From: Sedimentibacter sp.
GTDB taxonomy: Bacteria; Bacillota; Clostridia; Tissierellales; Sedimentibacteraceae
Reading direction: 5' to 3'
NCBI GenBank assembly: GCA_018436705.1
Contig: JAHDLA010000019.1
Location: 62,001-126,000, forward strand
DNA length: 64,000 nucleotides
Of the stretch, positions 56,303 to 63,182 are shown piece by piece. A program made the translations under genes and the position numbers. The first letter of the stretch is position 1. Each line of letters starts with the position of its first letter. The notes under the pieces are model-generated. The model had not been told where the DNA came from, ran no database searches, and worked only from the letters and a program-made list of their open reading frames with translations.

Positions 56303-56534
56303 ACAAAAAAACAGCCCTCTCCCACTCTGGGACGAAGACTATCCGCGGTACCACCCATTTTAGGCATATGCCTCACTCTATTATTTAACGGTTTTATCCG
56401 TTTGAAACTACTTTGTTCGCTTCAAATACTCATGGACGAGTTCAGTTCTCATACTGCTGTCTTGCACCAAACGGCAGCTCGCTAAAAGTATGTACAAACC
56501 TAATGCTTCCAGTCACAGTAATTTATTCACTTTC
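56303..56534 (-). ncRNA. T-box riboswitch leader for leuS
   Basis: The minus-strand leader contains the conserved T-box GGGTGGTACCGCGG (56354-56341). It is followed by a terminator (56340-56305, stem AGTCTTC-TCCCA with TGGGAGAGGGCT) and seven T. Upstream, an AGCGAG bulge with a distal loop carrying GGTGCAAGA and a GAACTC segment resemble stem I; CTC is then the leucine specifier codon, agreeing with the gene. Uncharged tRNA-Leu would stabilise the antiterminator. Confidence 0.93.
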
Positions 56535-56540
56535 TTTCGT

Positions 56541-56569
56541 ATTATATCAGAAGCGATTTTTTTATGCAA
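56541..56569 (-). promoter_or_regulatory. Promoter of the leuS T-box transcript
   Basis: On the minus strand TTGCAT (56569-56564), 17 bases, TATAAT (56546-56541). Start expected near 56534. Confidence 0.85.
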
Positions 56570-56596
56570 CAACTAATTTTAAAATACATTTAAAAA

Positions 56597-56625
56597 TTGA
56601 TTATTTTGAAAAATTATGATAAAAT
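56597..56625 (+). promoter_or_regulatory. Promoter of the yibE/F-like gene
   Basis: TTGATT (56597-56602), 17 bases, TAAAAT (56620-56625), about 30 bases upstream of the ATG. It is back to back with the leuS promoter. Confidence 0.65.
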
Positions 56626-56655
56626 TCATTTGTAAATTCAAAATAGAGGTTAATT

Positions 56656-57807
56656 ATGAAACTACTAAAAAAACATAAAGATATGTTCATCTACATTTTC
56701 ACTTTGATATTTTCAATCTTATTTTTATTGATAGGATACACTTCCAATAAATCAGATTTAAATATCTTTGAAGAACAGACATCCTACAGGGCAAAAGTCA
56801 TATCTGTGGAAGAAATTAAAGAAGACCAAATTGACTATGGATATGAAATGATGACCACTAAATCAATTAGGTTCATTGCGCAAATAAAAAATTATGACTC
56901 TGATAATGATAAAGTTGAAGCCTACCAATTTATTGACGAAGCTGTCGGAATAAATCCCAAGCAAATTGAAGCAGGGGATGATATATTAATATCTCTTCTA
57001 AGCTCCAGAGAAAATGTTGAAAAAAATGTATGGACATTCATGGAATATTATAGAACAGATTCAGTAATAATTATAGCTGCATTATTTTTTTTGTTACTTA
57101 TACTGTTATGCAAGAGAAAAGGAATTAACACTATAATTTCATTAACTATAACCTGTTTTTCCATTTTCTTCATCTTTGTACCTTCAATACTAAACGGTAA
57201 AAACATTTATATTTCTTCAATTACAATTTGTATATTCATTATACTTTCAAGCATGCTAATCATAAACGGTGCTCATAAGAAAACTTTATGCGCGATTGTT
57301 GGAAATTTGGGAGGTCTCGCTGCTGCCGGAATACTTTCATATGTAATCAGCAAAATGCTGAACCTCACGGGAATGATAGACCAAGATTCCATATTTCTTT
57401 TCATGGCTAACACCGAAAACCCAATAAATTTAAAGGCTATACTCTGGAGCAGCATTGTAATAGGCTCATTAGGAGCAATTATGGATATTTCCATGTCAAT
57501 AGCCTCTGCTATAAATGAGCTTTCTGAAAATATTGAAAATAAAAGTTATAAAGTATTCCTAAAATCAGGGCTTAATATAGGACAAGATTCAATTGGAACA
57601 ATGACAAACACTTTGGTGTTGGCATATATAGGGAGTTCACTATCTATAGTTCTACTGATGGTATTATATAATAATGATTTTTTGCAGCTTATAAATCTTG
57701 AAATGATAGTGTTTGAAATATTGCAGGCAATCATAGGAAGTATGGGGATACTCCTTGCTATCCCCGTAACTTCCATATTTTCGGCATATATTTTCAGCAA
57801 ATATTAA
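56656..57807 (+). CDS. YibE/F-like family membrane protein
   Basis: A 383-residue integral membrane protein. One helix near residues 12-28 precedes an extracellular beta-rich domain (35-130), then about seven helices. The conserved YibE/F pattern is in SLGAIMDISMSIASAINEL (about 274-292) and GQDSIGTMTNTLVLAYIGSSL (303-323, conserved core). Function is unknown; some members have been linked to phosphate-related or exported functions without proof. Its stop codon overlaps the convergent NifX-like stop (TTAA). Confidence 0.88.
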   Translation: MKLLKKHKDMFIYIFTLIFSILFLLIGYTSNKSDLNIFEEQTSYRAKVISVEEIKEDQIDYGYEMMTTKSIRFIAQIKNYDSDNDKVEAYQFIDEAVGINPKQIEAGDDILISLLSSRENVEKNVWTFMEYYRTDSVIIIAALFFLLLILLCKRKGINTIISLTITCFSIFFIFVPSILNGKNIYISSITICIFIILSSMLIINGAHKKTLCAIVGNLGGLAAAGILSYVISKMLNLTGMIDQDSIFLFMANTENPINLKAILWSSIVIGSLGAIMDISMSIASAINELSENIENKSYKVFLKSGLNIGQDSIGTMTNTLVLAYIGSSLSIVLLMVLYNNDFLQLINLEMIVFEILQAIIGSMGILLAIPVTSIFSAYIFSKY

Positions 57808-58163
57808 TCCTTGTACATCCTTGAATTAAATTTATCTAACAAACTTAAATTATCTGAAAGAAATTCGTTGATGTTATGTTCTAAAGAGCCGGGTACTGAC
57901 TTATAAATCAGTATTTCGGCTTTTTCTAAAGTTTTTTGTGCATTTTCTCCGCATCTTGGTGTAATCAAAACCTTGACTCCATTATCCGCAATAACTTGTG
58001 AAGCTCTTATTCCCGAAGCCCCCTGACTTAAAACCGCACTGTTATCCAAAAATTCACTTTCATTTGTTACACTGTTATATAAGAGATAGTACGGAGCGCG
58101 CCCATAACTTTCATATAACTCAGAATCCATTTCTTTACTTTTTGCAGGTAATGCAATTTTCAT
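57804..58163 (-). CDS. NifX/NifB-type dinitrogenase iron-molybdenum cofactor domain protein
   Basis: A 119-residue protein of the Nitro_FeMo-Co family. It begins MKIALPAKSKEMDSELYESYGRAPYY and has VLITPRCGENAQKTLEKAEI. The domain binds metal clusters in NifX/NafY, but small stand-alone members are widespread in anaerobes without nitrogenase, often next to Mrp and DUF134 proteins, as here. It probably carries or protects a metal cofactor; this is inference. It follows the DUF5320 gene by 26 bases in the same operon. Confidence 0.9.
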   Translation of the reverse strand: MKIALPAKSKEMDSELYESYGRAPYYLLYNSVTNESEFLDNSAVLSQGASGIRASQVIADNGVKVLITPRCGENAQKTLEKAEILIYKSVPGSLEHNINEFLSDNLSLLDKFNSRMYKD

Positions 58164-58189
58164 AAAATACCTCCTAATGTTCTTATCAA

Positions 58190-58429
58190 TTAATCAAAAT
58201 CATATAGCTCTGCTTCAATGTCTGCAATTCTCTTTTTTAAAATTTCTTTTTGTTCCAAGAGAAATTCTTTCCTTGTTTTATTACCATTAAAACATCCTAT
58301 TCCGTAACCGTAGCCGCCGTAGCCGCCGTAGCCGCCGCAGCCTCCTCTTCTGCCGTAGCCGTTTCTAAAAAATCTTTTTCCATAATTAAATCCTTGATTG
58401 ACTGGTCCTGTTCCATCTCTTCGTGGCAT
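58190..58429 (-). CDS. DUF5320 family small Gly-rich protein
   Basis: A 79-residue protein: MPRRDGTGPVNQGFNYGKRF, a Gly/Tyr-rich middle (GGCGGYGGYGGYGYGIGC) and a C-terminal coiled coil (LLEQKEILKKRIADIEAELYDFD). This pattern is DUF5320, found near NifX-like and Mrp genes in anaerobes; its role is unknown. The ATG at 58429 follows AAAGGAGG. Operator palindromes flank its promoter. Confidence 0.85.
   Translation of the reverse strand: MPRRDGTGPVNQGFNYGKRFFRNGYGRRGGCGGYGGYGGYGYGIGCFNGNKTRKEFLLEQKEILKKRIADIEAELYDFD
58302..58341 (-). repeat. Tandem 9-base repeat coding Gly-Gly-Tyr
   Basis: About four copies of a nine-base unit (GCCGCCGTA on the plus strand). It is far more GC-rich than the surroundings, a site likely to gain or lose copies. 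Confidence 0.75.
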
Positions 58430-58449
58430 GTTAATCCTCCTTTTATTAT

Positions 58450-58502
58450 TGACATATGTCATTTATAATTATATTATACTTCTTTATTGACATATGTCAA
58501 TA
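58450..58502 (-). promoter_or_regulatory. Promoter and two palindromic operators of the DUF5320-NifX operon
   Basis: On the minus strand TTGACA (58500-58495), 16 bases, TATAAT (58478-58473). The -35 lies inside an 18-base perfect palindrome TATTGACATATGTCAATA (58485-58502). A second copy (core GACATATGTC, 58451-58460) sits just after the expected start of transcription. The flanking arrangement suggests repression by one dimeric protein at two sites. Confidence 0.8.
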
Positions 58503-58546
58503 ACTATTTTATTTTTTTCAAGAAAAAAACTGCTATTGCTAGCAGT

Positions 58547-58915
58547 TCATATTTCTTCTTTATTATGTTCAGCGTTACATCGCCGTCTCCTGCATGCATT
58601 GCTGCAGAAATTTCCTTCACCATTGCAAAGCTCGTAGTCTCCGCCTTCTATTCTCAAAACTTTTCCTTTAACCAAAGATTCCGCAAGCTTGCTTCTTGCA
58701 TCACTGTATATACCCTGTACAGTTGTGCGAGCTACATTCATCTGAGAAGCACACTCTTCTTGAGATAATCCCTCTAAATCGATAAGTCTTATGGTTTCAT
58801 ATTCATCAACAGTCATAGTTACAAACATGTTTCCTTTAGTATGAGAATCAAGAGGTCCAAATCTACTTGAGTCTGGAAGGCAGCACACCTTTCTCCATTT
58901 TCTTGGTCTTGGCAT
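58547..58915 (-). CDS. DUF134 (UPF0251) family HTH protein
   Basis: A 122-residue predicted DNA-binding protein. It begins [21 protein letters not shown] and has a sigma-region-4-like HTH with [20 protein letters not shown] (about 60-79) and [18 protein letters not shown], as in the whole family. The C-terminus is rich in cysteines ([17 protein letters not shown]), suggesting metal or redox sensing. The ATG follows GGAGAG. It lies 46 bases after mrp and between the operator-bearing promoters, so it is the best candidate for the local regulator. No direct evidence of DNA targets is visible. Confidence 0.9.
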   Translation of the reverse strand: MPRPRKWRKVCCLPDSSRFGPLDSHTKGNMFVTMTVDEYETIRLIDLEGLSQEECASQMNVARTTVQGIYSDARSKLAESLVKGKVLRIEGGDYELCNGEGNFCSNACRRRRCNAEHNKEEI

Positions 58916-58961
58916 AATTATCTCTCCAATATATATTCTAATGTGTATCTCTATAATTATA

Positions 58962-59786
58962 TTACTTTTCTAAAATTTCTGCAACACCATTAAATAAACT
59001 GTCATCACAAAGTTCAACCAATCCTTTATCAATTGATACGGCAACTTTTGGATCTATCGGAAGCTTTGCAAGTACTTCTAGATTATGCTTCATAGCAACT
59101 TCTTCAATATGGCTTTCTCCAAATATTTTATGTTCGTTGTTGCAGTCAGGACATTTAAAATATGACATATTTTCAATTACTCCTAAAATAGGAACATTCA
59201 TATTTTCCGCCATCTTAACCGCTTTTTCAACAATCATTGAAACCAGTTCCTGAGGTGAAGTTACAACTATAATACCATCAACCGGTATCGATTGAAATAC
59301 GGTAAGAGGCACATCTCCTGTTCCAGGTGGCATGTCGACAAACATATAGTCTATATCCTGCCAAATAACTTCTGTCCAGAATTGCTTTACTGTTCCCGCA
59401 ATTATTGGTCCTCTCCAGATTACAGGGTCTGAATCATTTGCCAGCAAAAGGTTAATTGACATTATATCAATGCCGGTCTTACTTTTTACCGGAAGTATTC
59501 CATGATCATTCCCCTTTGCTTTTTCTTTCAAACCGAAAGCCTTAGGTATTGATGGTCCGGTTATATCGGCATCTAAAACAGCAACGTTGTGATTTCTTCT
59601 TTTCATTGTTACAGCAAGCATCGAGGTAACAAGAGACTTTCCTACTCCTCCCTTTCCGCTGACAACACCTATCACTTTCTTTATACTGCTCATTTCATGA
59701 GGCTTTTCCATAAAATCAAAAGGTTCTTTTCTGCTGTCGCAGTCTTGACTGCATGAACTGCAGCTTGAATTACAATTTTCACTCAT
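58962..59786 (-). CDS. Mrp/NBP35-type iron-sulfur carrier ATPase
   Basis: A 274-residue P-loop ATPase that carries and transfers iron-sulfur clusters. An N-terminal Cys-rich segment (SCSSCSQDC) precedes the deviant Walker A GKGGVGKS (about 43-50), then [10 protein letters not shown], a conserved [12 protein letters not shown] and the CxxC in [10 protein letters not shown] that holds the bridging cluster. The ATG follows ACAGGAG. It shares an operator-controlled promoter upstream and is followed by the DUF134 gene. Confidence 0.95.
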   Translation of the reverse strand: MSENCNSSCSSCSQDCDSRKEPFDFMEKPHEMSSIKKVIGVVSGKGGVGKSLVTSMLAVTMKRRNHNVAVLDADITGPSIPKAFGLKEKAKGNDHGILPVKSKTGIDIMSINLLLANDSDPVIWRGPIIAGTVKQFWTEVIWQDIDYMFVDMPPGTGDVPLTVFQSIPVDGIIVVTSPQELVSMIVEKAVKMAENMNVPILGVIENMSYFKCPDCNNEHKIFGESHIEEVAMKHNLEVLAKLPIDPKVAVSIDKGLVELCDDSLFNGVAEILEK

Positions 59787-59830
59787 CTGTTTACTCCTGT
59801 CGTATATTTACTAATGTATTTTTTTATTAG

Positions 59831-59880
59831 CGACATATGTCCATTAAAAAGATTATATTCCTACTGACTTCATATGTCAA
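59831..59880 (-). promoter_or_regulatory. Promoter and operators of mrp
   Basis: On the minus strand TTGACA (59880-59875), 17 bases, TATAAT (59857-59852). The -35 overlaps a degraded copy of the palindrome (right half CATATGTCAA kept on the plus strand), and a good copy with core GACATATGTC (59832-59841) covers the expected start of transcription. Same layout as at 58450-58502. Confidence 0.75.
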
Positions 59881-59886
59881 TAAACA

Positions 59887-61437
59887 TTAAATGTTACTTA
59901 ATTCCTTTAACAAAAGATCGTCATAGGTATCTAATCCTGAAACTTGAGCCGCTAATTCTGTAAGAGGAATTATGTCTCCCCTTTCAATAAATCCAAGCTT
60001 AAATTTTCGGTTTAGTGCCATAAGTTGCTTAAGACCCGCTGAAACTCTGTTTATATATGAATAAACACCTATAGCACCGCCTGATATTTTATCAGTATTT
60101 TTATAGTACATTTTCAATTCTCTTATTCCTGCAAACAGCTCATTTCTTTCCGAGCCGAACCTTTTATATTCTTTGGTAACTATGCCCTGCGACAATAATT
60201 CATCAACTTGTTTACCTGCCATTGCAGCAGCCATCGCAGCTCTTCCTACGGCAACAAAATTTACAACGGGAGCTCCAAGTGCAAGTCCCTTGAAAATATG
60301 ATCCTCTGTAACAAAGCCTCCGGCAATGGCAATTTGAGGCAGATTGAAATTTTTATATTTCATTCTGCTTAACAAATTGTATAGCATACTTTCAAGATAA
60401 ACAGTAGGCATTCCCCATTCATTCATCATTTTAACAGGGCTATTCCCGGTACCTCCTCCGGCTCCGTCAAAGGTAATCAAATCTACTCCTGCTTCTGAAG
60501 CAATCTTTATAATCCTTACCAAGTCTTTAGGGTCAAAAGGTCCTGTTTTAAAACATATGCGCTCGGCACCTAATTTTCTTAATTCTGCTGCTCTATTAAT
60601 AAGCAGTTCTTCGTTCCATATAGGAAGTTTCCCTATTTTTTCAAATATTTGTCCTTTGCCTTTTTTATAATTTTCCGCTATCTTAGGATCTTCAGGGTCA
60701 GGATACACAAGGTAACCCATTTTTTTTAATTTTACAGCATCATCTATATCCTTAACTGCTCCCATACCTTGGATTCCTTTAGCTGCCTGCCCAAACTTTA
60801 ATTCAACAGACTTCACGCCCAAGCTTTTAATTGCATAATCAAGTACGCCTAAATTTTCATCGTCATAATTTGCCTGTAGAATTATATCTCCATATCCTCT
60901 GTAATATTCTCTAAAAGAATCCACCATTTTCATAATTAACGGAGAAGAAACAACTTTCCCATTTTCAAGCACCAGCTCTTTGTCCTTTGCTACAACATCC
61001 TCTCCTATAACAACGGGAACACCTGCCAAAGCGGCACCGGCATAGTAGTCTTTCCAATTTAGCTTAGCCATAGCGGGAAGAATTATAGGTGCATTCATTT
61101 TTACTTTCTTCGCTAACCCAAAACTCGTCTGAATATCTACTTTCGGATAAGTTGCGGAATCCGCATTTTCTTCACACCCATAAGCTCCGAATACTTTTCC
61201 GTTTATATTGAAATGTGAAAAATCAAGCGGATATCTTTTTTCTGACGCAAATTGATTTTTATCTGTTTCAAACGGATAAAGAGCCTCGCAACCTCTTATA
61301 GCAGATAATCCTATTTCACATGGACCGATACAATTAGCTGTACATACCGCACACATACCAGAATATTCAGAAACGTTTTCCGGAGTTCTTACTACTGTAT
61401 GTGTGAGCGTACTCCCTAATGATGGACTAAAAGACAT
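59887..61437 (-). CDS. FMN-binding glutamate synthase-like protein
   Basis: A 516-residue protein with the FMN-binding domain of glutamate synthase large subunit (FKTGPFDPKDLVRIIKIA, FDGAGGGTGNSPVKMMNEWG near residue 330). The N-terminus has Cys pairs (CAVCTANCIGPCEIG near residue 28), likely an iron-sulfur site. It lacks the glutaminase domain of GltB. Stand-alone members of this family occur in anaerobes and archaea, and their reaction is often unknown. The promoter has the same palindrome, so it is co-regulated with mrp. GGAGG precedes the ATG. Confidence 0.88.
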   Translation of the reverse strand: MSFSPSLGSTLTHTVVRTPENVSEYSGMCAVCTANCIGPCEIGLSAIRGCEALYPFETDKNQFASEKRYPLDFSHFNINGKVFGAYGCEENADSATYPKVDIQTSFGLAKKVKMNAPIILPAMAKLNWKDYYAGAALAGVPVVIGEDVVAKDKELVLENGKVVSSPLIMKMVDSFREYYRGYGDIILQANYDDENLGVLDYAIKSLGVKSVELKFGQAAKGIQGMGAVKDIDDAVKLKKMGYLVYPDPEDPKIAENYKKGKGQIFEKIGKLPIWNEELLINRAAELRKLGAERICFKTGPFDPKDLVRIIKIASEAGVDLITFDGAGGGTGNSPVKMMNEWGMPTVYLESMLYNLLSRMKYKNFNLPQIAIAGGFVTEDHIFKGLALGAPVVNFVAVGRAAMAAAMAGKQVDELLSQGIVTKEYKRFGSERNELFAGIRELKMYYKNTDKISGGAIGVYSYINRVSAGLKQLMALNRKFKLGFIERGDIIPLTELAAQVSGLDTYDDLLLKELSNI

Positions 61438-61470
61438 ATAATACCTCCTAATTATTAATCGTTTAATTAT

Positions 61471-61500
61471 ATTTTACTACTTTATTGACATATGTCAATA
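61471..61500 (-). promoter_or_regulatory. Promoter and operator of the glutamate-synthase-like gene
   Basis: On the minus strand TTGACA (61498-61493), 16 bases, TAAAAT (61476-61471). The -35 lies inside the palindrome TATTGACATATGTCAATA (61483-61500), identical over 18 bases to the one at 58485-58502. I see no second copy here. Confidence 0.75.
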
Positions 61501-61551
61501 ATATTGTTTGTAATTCTTCTATAATTTTAAATTTATCGAAAAATTGCTTTT

Positions 61552-61573
61552 ATAGCTGTGTATATACAGCTAT
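61552..61573. promoter_or_regulatory. Inverted repeat upstream of the NapH-like gene
   Basis: ATAGCTGT (61552-61559) and ACAGCTAT (61566-61573) form a perfect 8-bp inverted repeat with a six-base centre, about 75 bases before the NapH-like start. It could be an operator; it is unrelated to the palindrome shared by the neighbours. Confidence 0.5.
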
Positions 61574-61648
61574 TGTAACCAAGTCACGGAAACAAAATTA
61601 CAAATCTAAATATAATATGAATTATTGATCAAATTTGAAGGAGAGAAT

Positions 61649-62395
61649 ATGAACAAAACGACTAAAAATCATTACATCAAGACAAACAGAATATTTAATC
61701 CTGTAAGAAAATACGGCTGGATAATAACTGTGCTTGTGGCAATAGGAGGCTTATGGGAACCTAAATTAGGACTGGTAGTCCTTCTAATAATGGGAGGACT
61801 TATTATTACTTCTTTCTTCAGTGGGAGATATTGGTGCGGCAACATATGCCCCCATGGAAGTCTGTTTGATAAAATAATACTGCCGTATAGCGCAAATAAG
61901 AAAATACCGGAATTTTTCAAATCAAAAATTTTTTTTATTCCGTTTTTTCTATTTTTTATGTTTAACTTCACAAGAAAAATAATCATGATTTTAAACTCTT
62001 GGGGAACTTATGATATTTTAGATAAAATAGGTGCTTTGTTTTCAAACACATACTTAGTTGTTATGATTGCCGGAGGAACTCTTGCAATATTTGTGAATTC
62101 AAGAACATGGTGTCAATTCTGCCCAATGGGAACAATGCAAAAAATCTCACTTGGATTAGGAAGGAAATTAGGCATCGCAAAAAAAACAGAGAAAAAAATT
62201 ACAATTTCAGATAAATCTAAATGCATCAGTTGCGGAAAATGCTCTAAGGTCTGTCCGTTTCAGCTTAGCCCATACCTTGAATTTTCCGACAAGAATCAAT
62301 TTGACAACATAAATTGTATCAAGTGCAATACATGTGTAGAAAACTGCCCTTTAAAAATACTATCACTGGAAAAGGAAGACAAATCCGCTGCATAA
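61649..62395 (+). CDS. NapH-like membrane polyferredoxin
   Basis: A 248-residue membrane iron-sulfur protein. Four hydrophobic segments (about 20-65, 90-110, 130-150) surround two CxxxCP motifs on the membrane side (CGNICPHG; CQFCPMG), typical of NapH/RdxA-like proteins. The C-terminus (185-240) has two [4Fe-4S] ferredoxin motifs: CISCGKCSKVCP and CIKCNTCVENCP. It passes electrons between the membrane and a soluble partner; the partner is not evident. I chose the ATG at 61649 with AAGGAG before it. Confidence 0.9.
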   Translation: MNKTTKNHYIKTNRIFNPVRKYGWIITVLVAIGGLWEPKLGLVVLLIMGGLIITSFFSGRYWCGNICPHGSLFDKIILPYSANKKIPEFFKSKIFFIPFFLFFMFNFTRKIIMILNSWGTYDILDKIGALFSNTYLVVMIAGGTLAIFVNSRTWCQFCPMGTMQKISLGLGRKLGIAKKTEKKITISDKSKCISCGKCSKVCPFQLSPYLEFSDKNQFDNINCIKCNTCVENCPLKILSLEKEDKSAA

Positions 62396-62412
62396 ACAAA
62401 AATAATGAGCAG

Positions 62413-62430
62413 AAGCCGGACCACCGGCTT
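62413..62430 (+). terminator. Terminator of the NapH-like gene
   Basis: AAGCCGG and CCGGCTT form a 7-bp GC-rich hairpin with a four-base loop, followed by TTTTTC and further T-rich sequence. Confidence 0.85.
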
Positions 62431-62459
62431 TTTCATTATTTTATTTATAGCATAAATTC

Positions 62460-62488
62460 TTGATATCAATTGTTTTTTTTGTTATAAT
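62460..62488 (+). promoter_or_regulatory. Promoter of mntP
   Basis: TTGATA (62460-62465), 17 bases, TATAAT (62483-62488). The leader is about 65 bases and contains an inverted repeat CATGCA/TGCATG (62520-62536). No yybP-ykoY-type manganese riboswitch is visible. Confidence 0.8.
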
Positions 62489-62562
62489 ACGTAATGTTAC
62501 ACTAAAATAATTTAAAATTCATGCATGTACTGCATGATTCTTTATATACTAAGGAGAAAACA

Positions 62563-63138
62563 ATGGGTGTTCTTATGCTGTTTTTTACATCAATTGGATT
62601 ATCAATGGATGCATGCGCCGTATCAATCTCTAACGGAATGTGCTTCAATAAATTCGAAAAAAAGCATATTTTATTAACCGCAGCTGCTTTTGGTTTCTTT
62701 CAGGCTTTAATGCCTATGTTAGGATACTTAGTCGGTTCAACCTTCAGTGAAGCAATTTCTTTTTTAGACCACTGGGTTGCATTGATACTTTTAGGATTTA
62801 TCGGTGGAAAAATGATTGTTGAAGCGTTCAAAGAACTTAAACATCCTGAGGCTTGCCTAAACGTTGAAAAATTTTTAACCTTTAGAACATTATTGCTGCA
62901 AGCCATTGCAACAAGCATTGATGCACTGGCAGTAGGAATCGGATTTGCTGTAATAAAGGTTAATATTGTTAATGCTGCACTATGTATCGGCATTATCACA
63001 TTTATAAGTTCAATAATAGGCTCAAACCTTGGCAAAAAATTCGGAGAAATGTTTAAGCAAAAAGCTGAATTTTTAGGCGGCTCTATATTAATACTAATAG
63101 GATTAAAAATCTTTATAGAGCATGTTTTTTTCAGCTAA
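62563..63138 (+). CDS. mntP: Manganese efflux pump MntP
   Basis: A 191-residue membrane protein with six helices. The paired metal-binding motifs are SMDACAVSISNG (about 15) and SIDALAVGIGFA (about 118), each with the conserved Asp in the first and fourth helix. MntP exports manganese to prevent toxicity. I chose the ATG at 62563 (MGVLMLFFTSIG) with AAGGAG before it; an earlier in-frame ATG at 62521 lacks a ribosome site. Confidence 0.93.
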   Translation: MGVLMLFFTSIGLSMDACAVSISNGMCFNKFEKKHILLTAAAFGFFQALMPMLGYLVGSTFSEAISFLDHWVALILLGFIGGKMIVEAFKELKHPEACLNVEKFLTFRTLLLQAIATSIDALAVGIGFAVIKVNIVNAALCIGIITFISSIIGSNLGKKFGEMFKQKAEFLGGSILILIGLKIFIEHVFFS

Positions 63139-63182
63139 GATTATTCTCCTATACATATTTTAAAAATTAATCAGGTTTCTTC

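Noticed and set aside
56191..56376. Minus-strand open frame across the T-box terminator
   Set aside because: It covers the conserved T-box and the leuS ribosome site and encodes nothing recognisable.
62396..62562. Possible yybP-ykoY manganese riboswitch before mntP
   Set aside because: The leader is too short and lacks the conserved loops.
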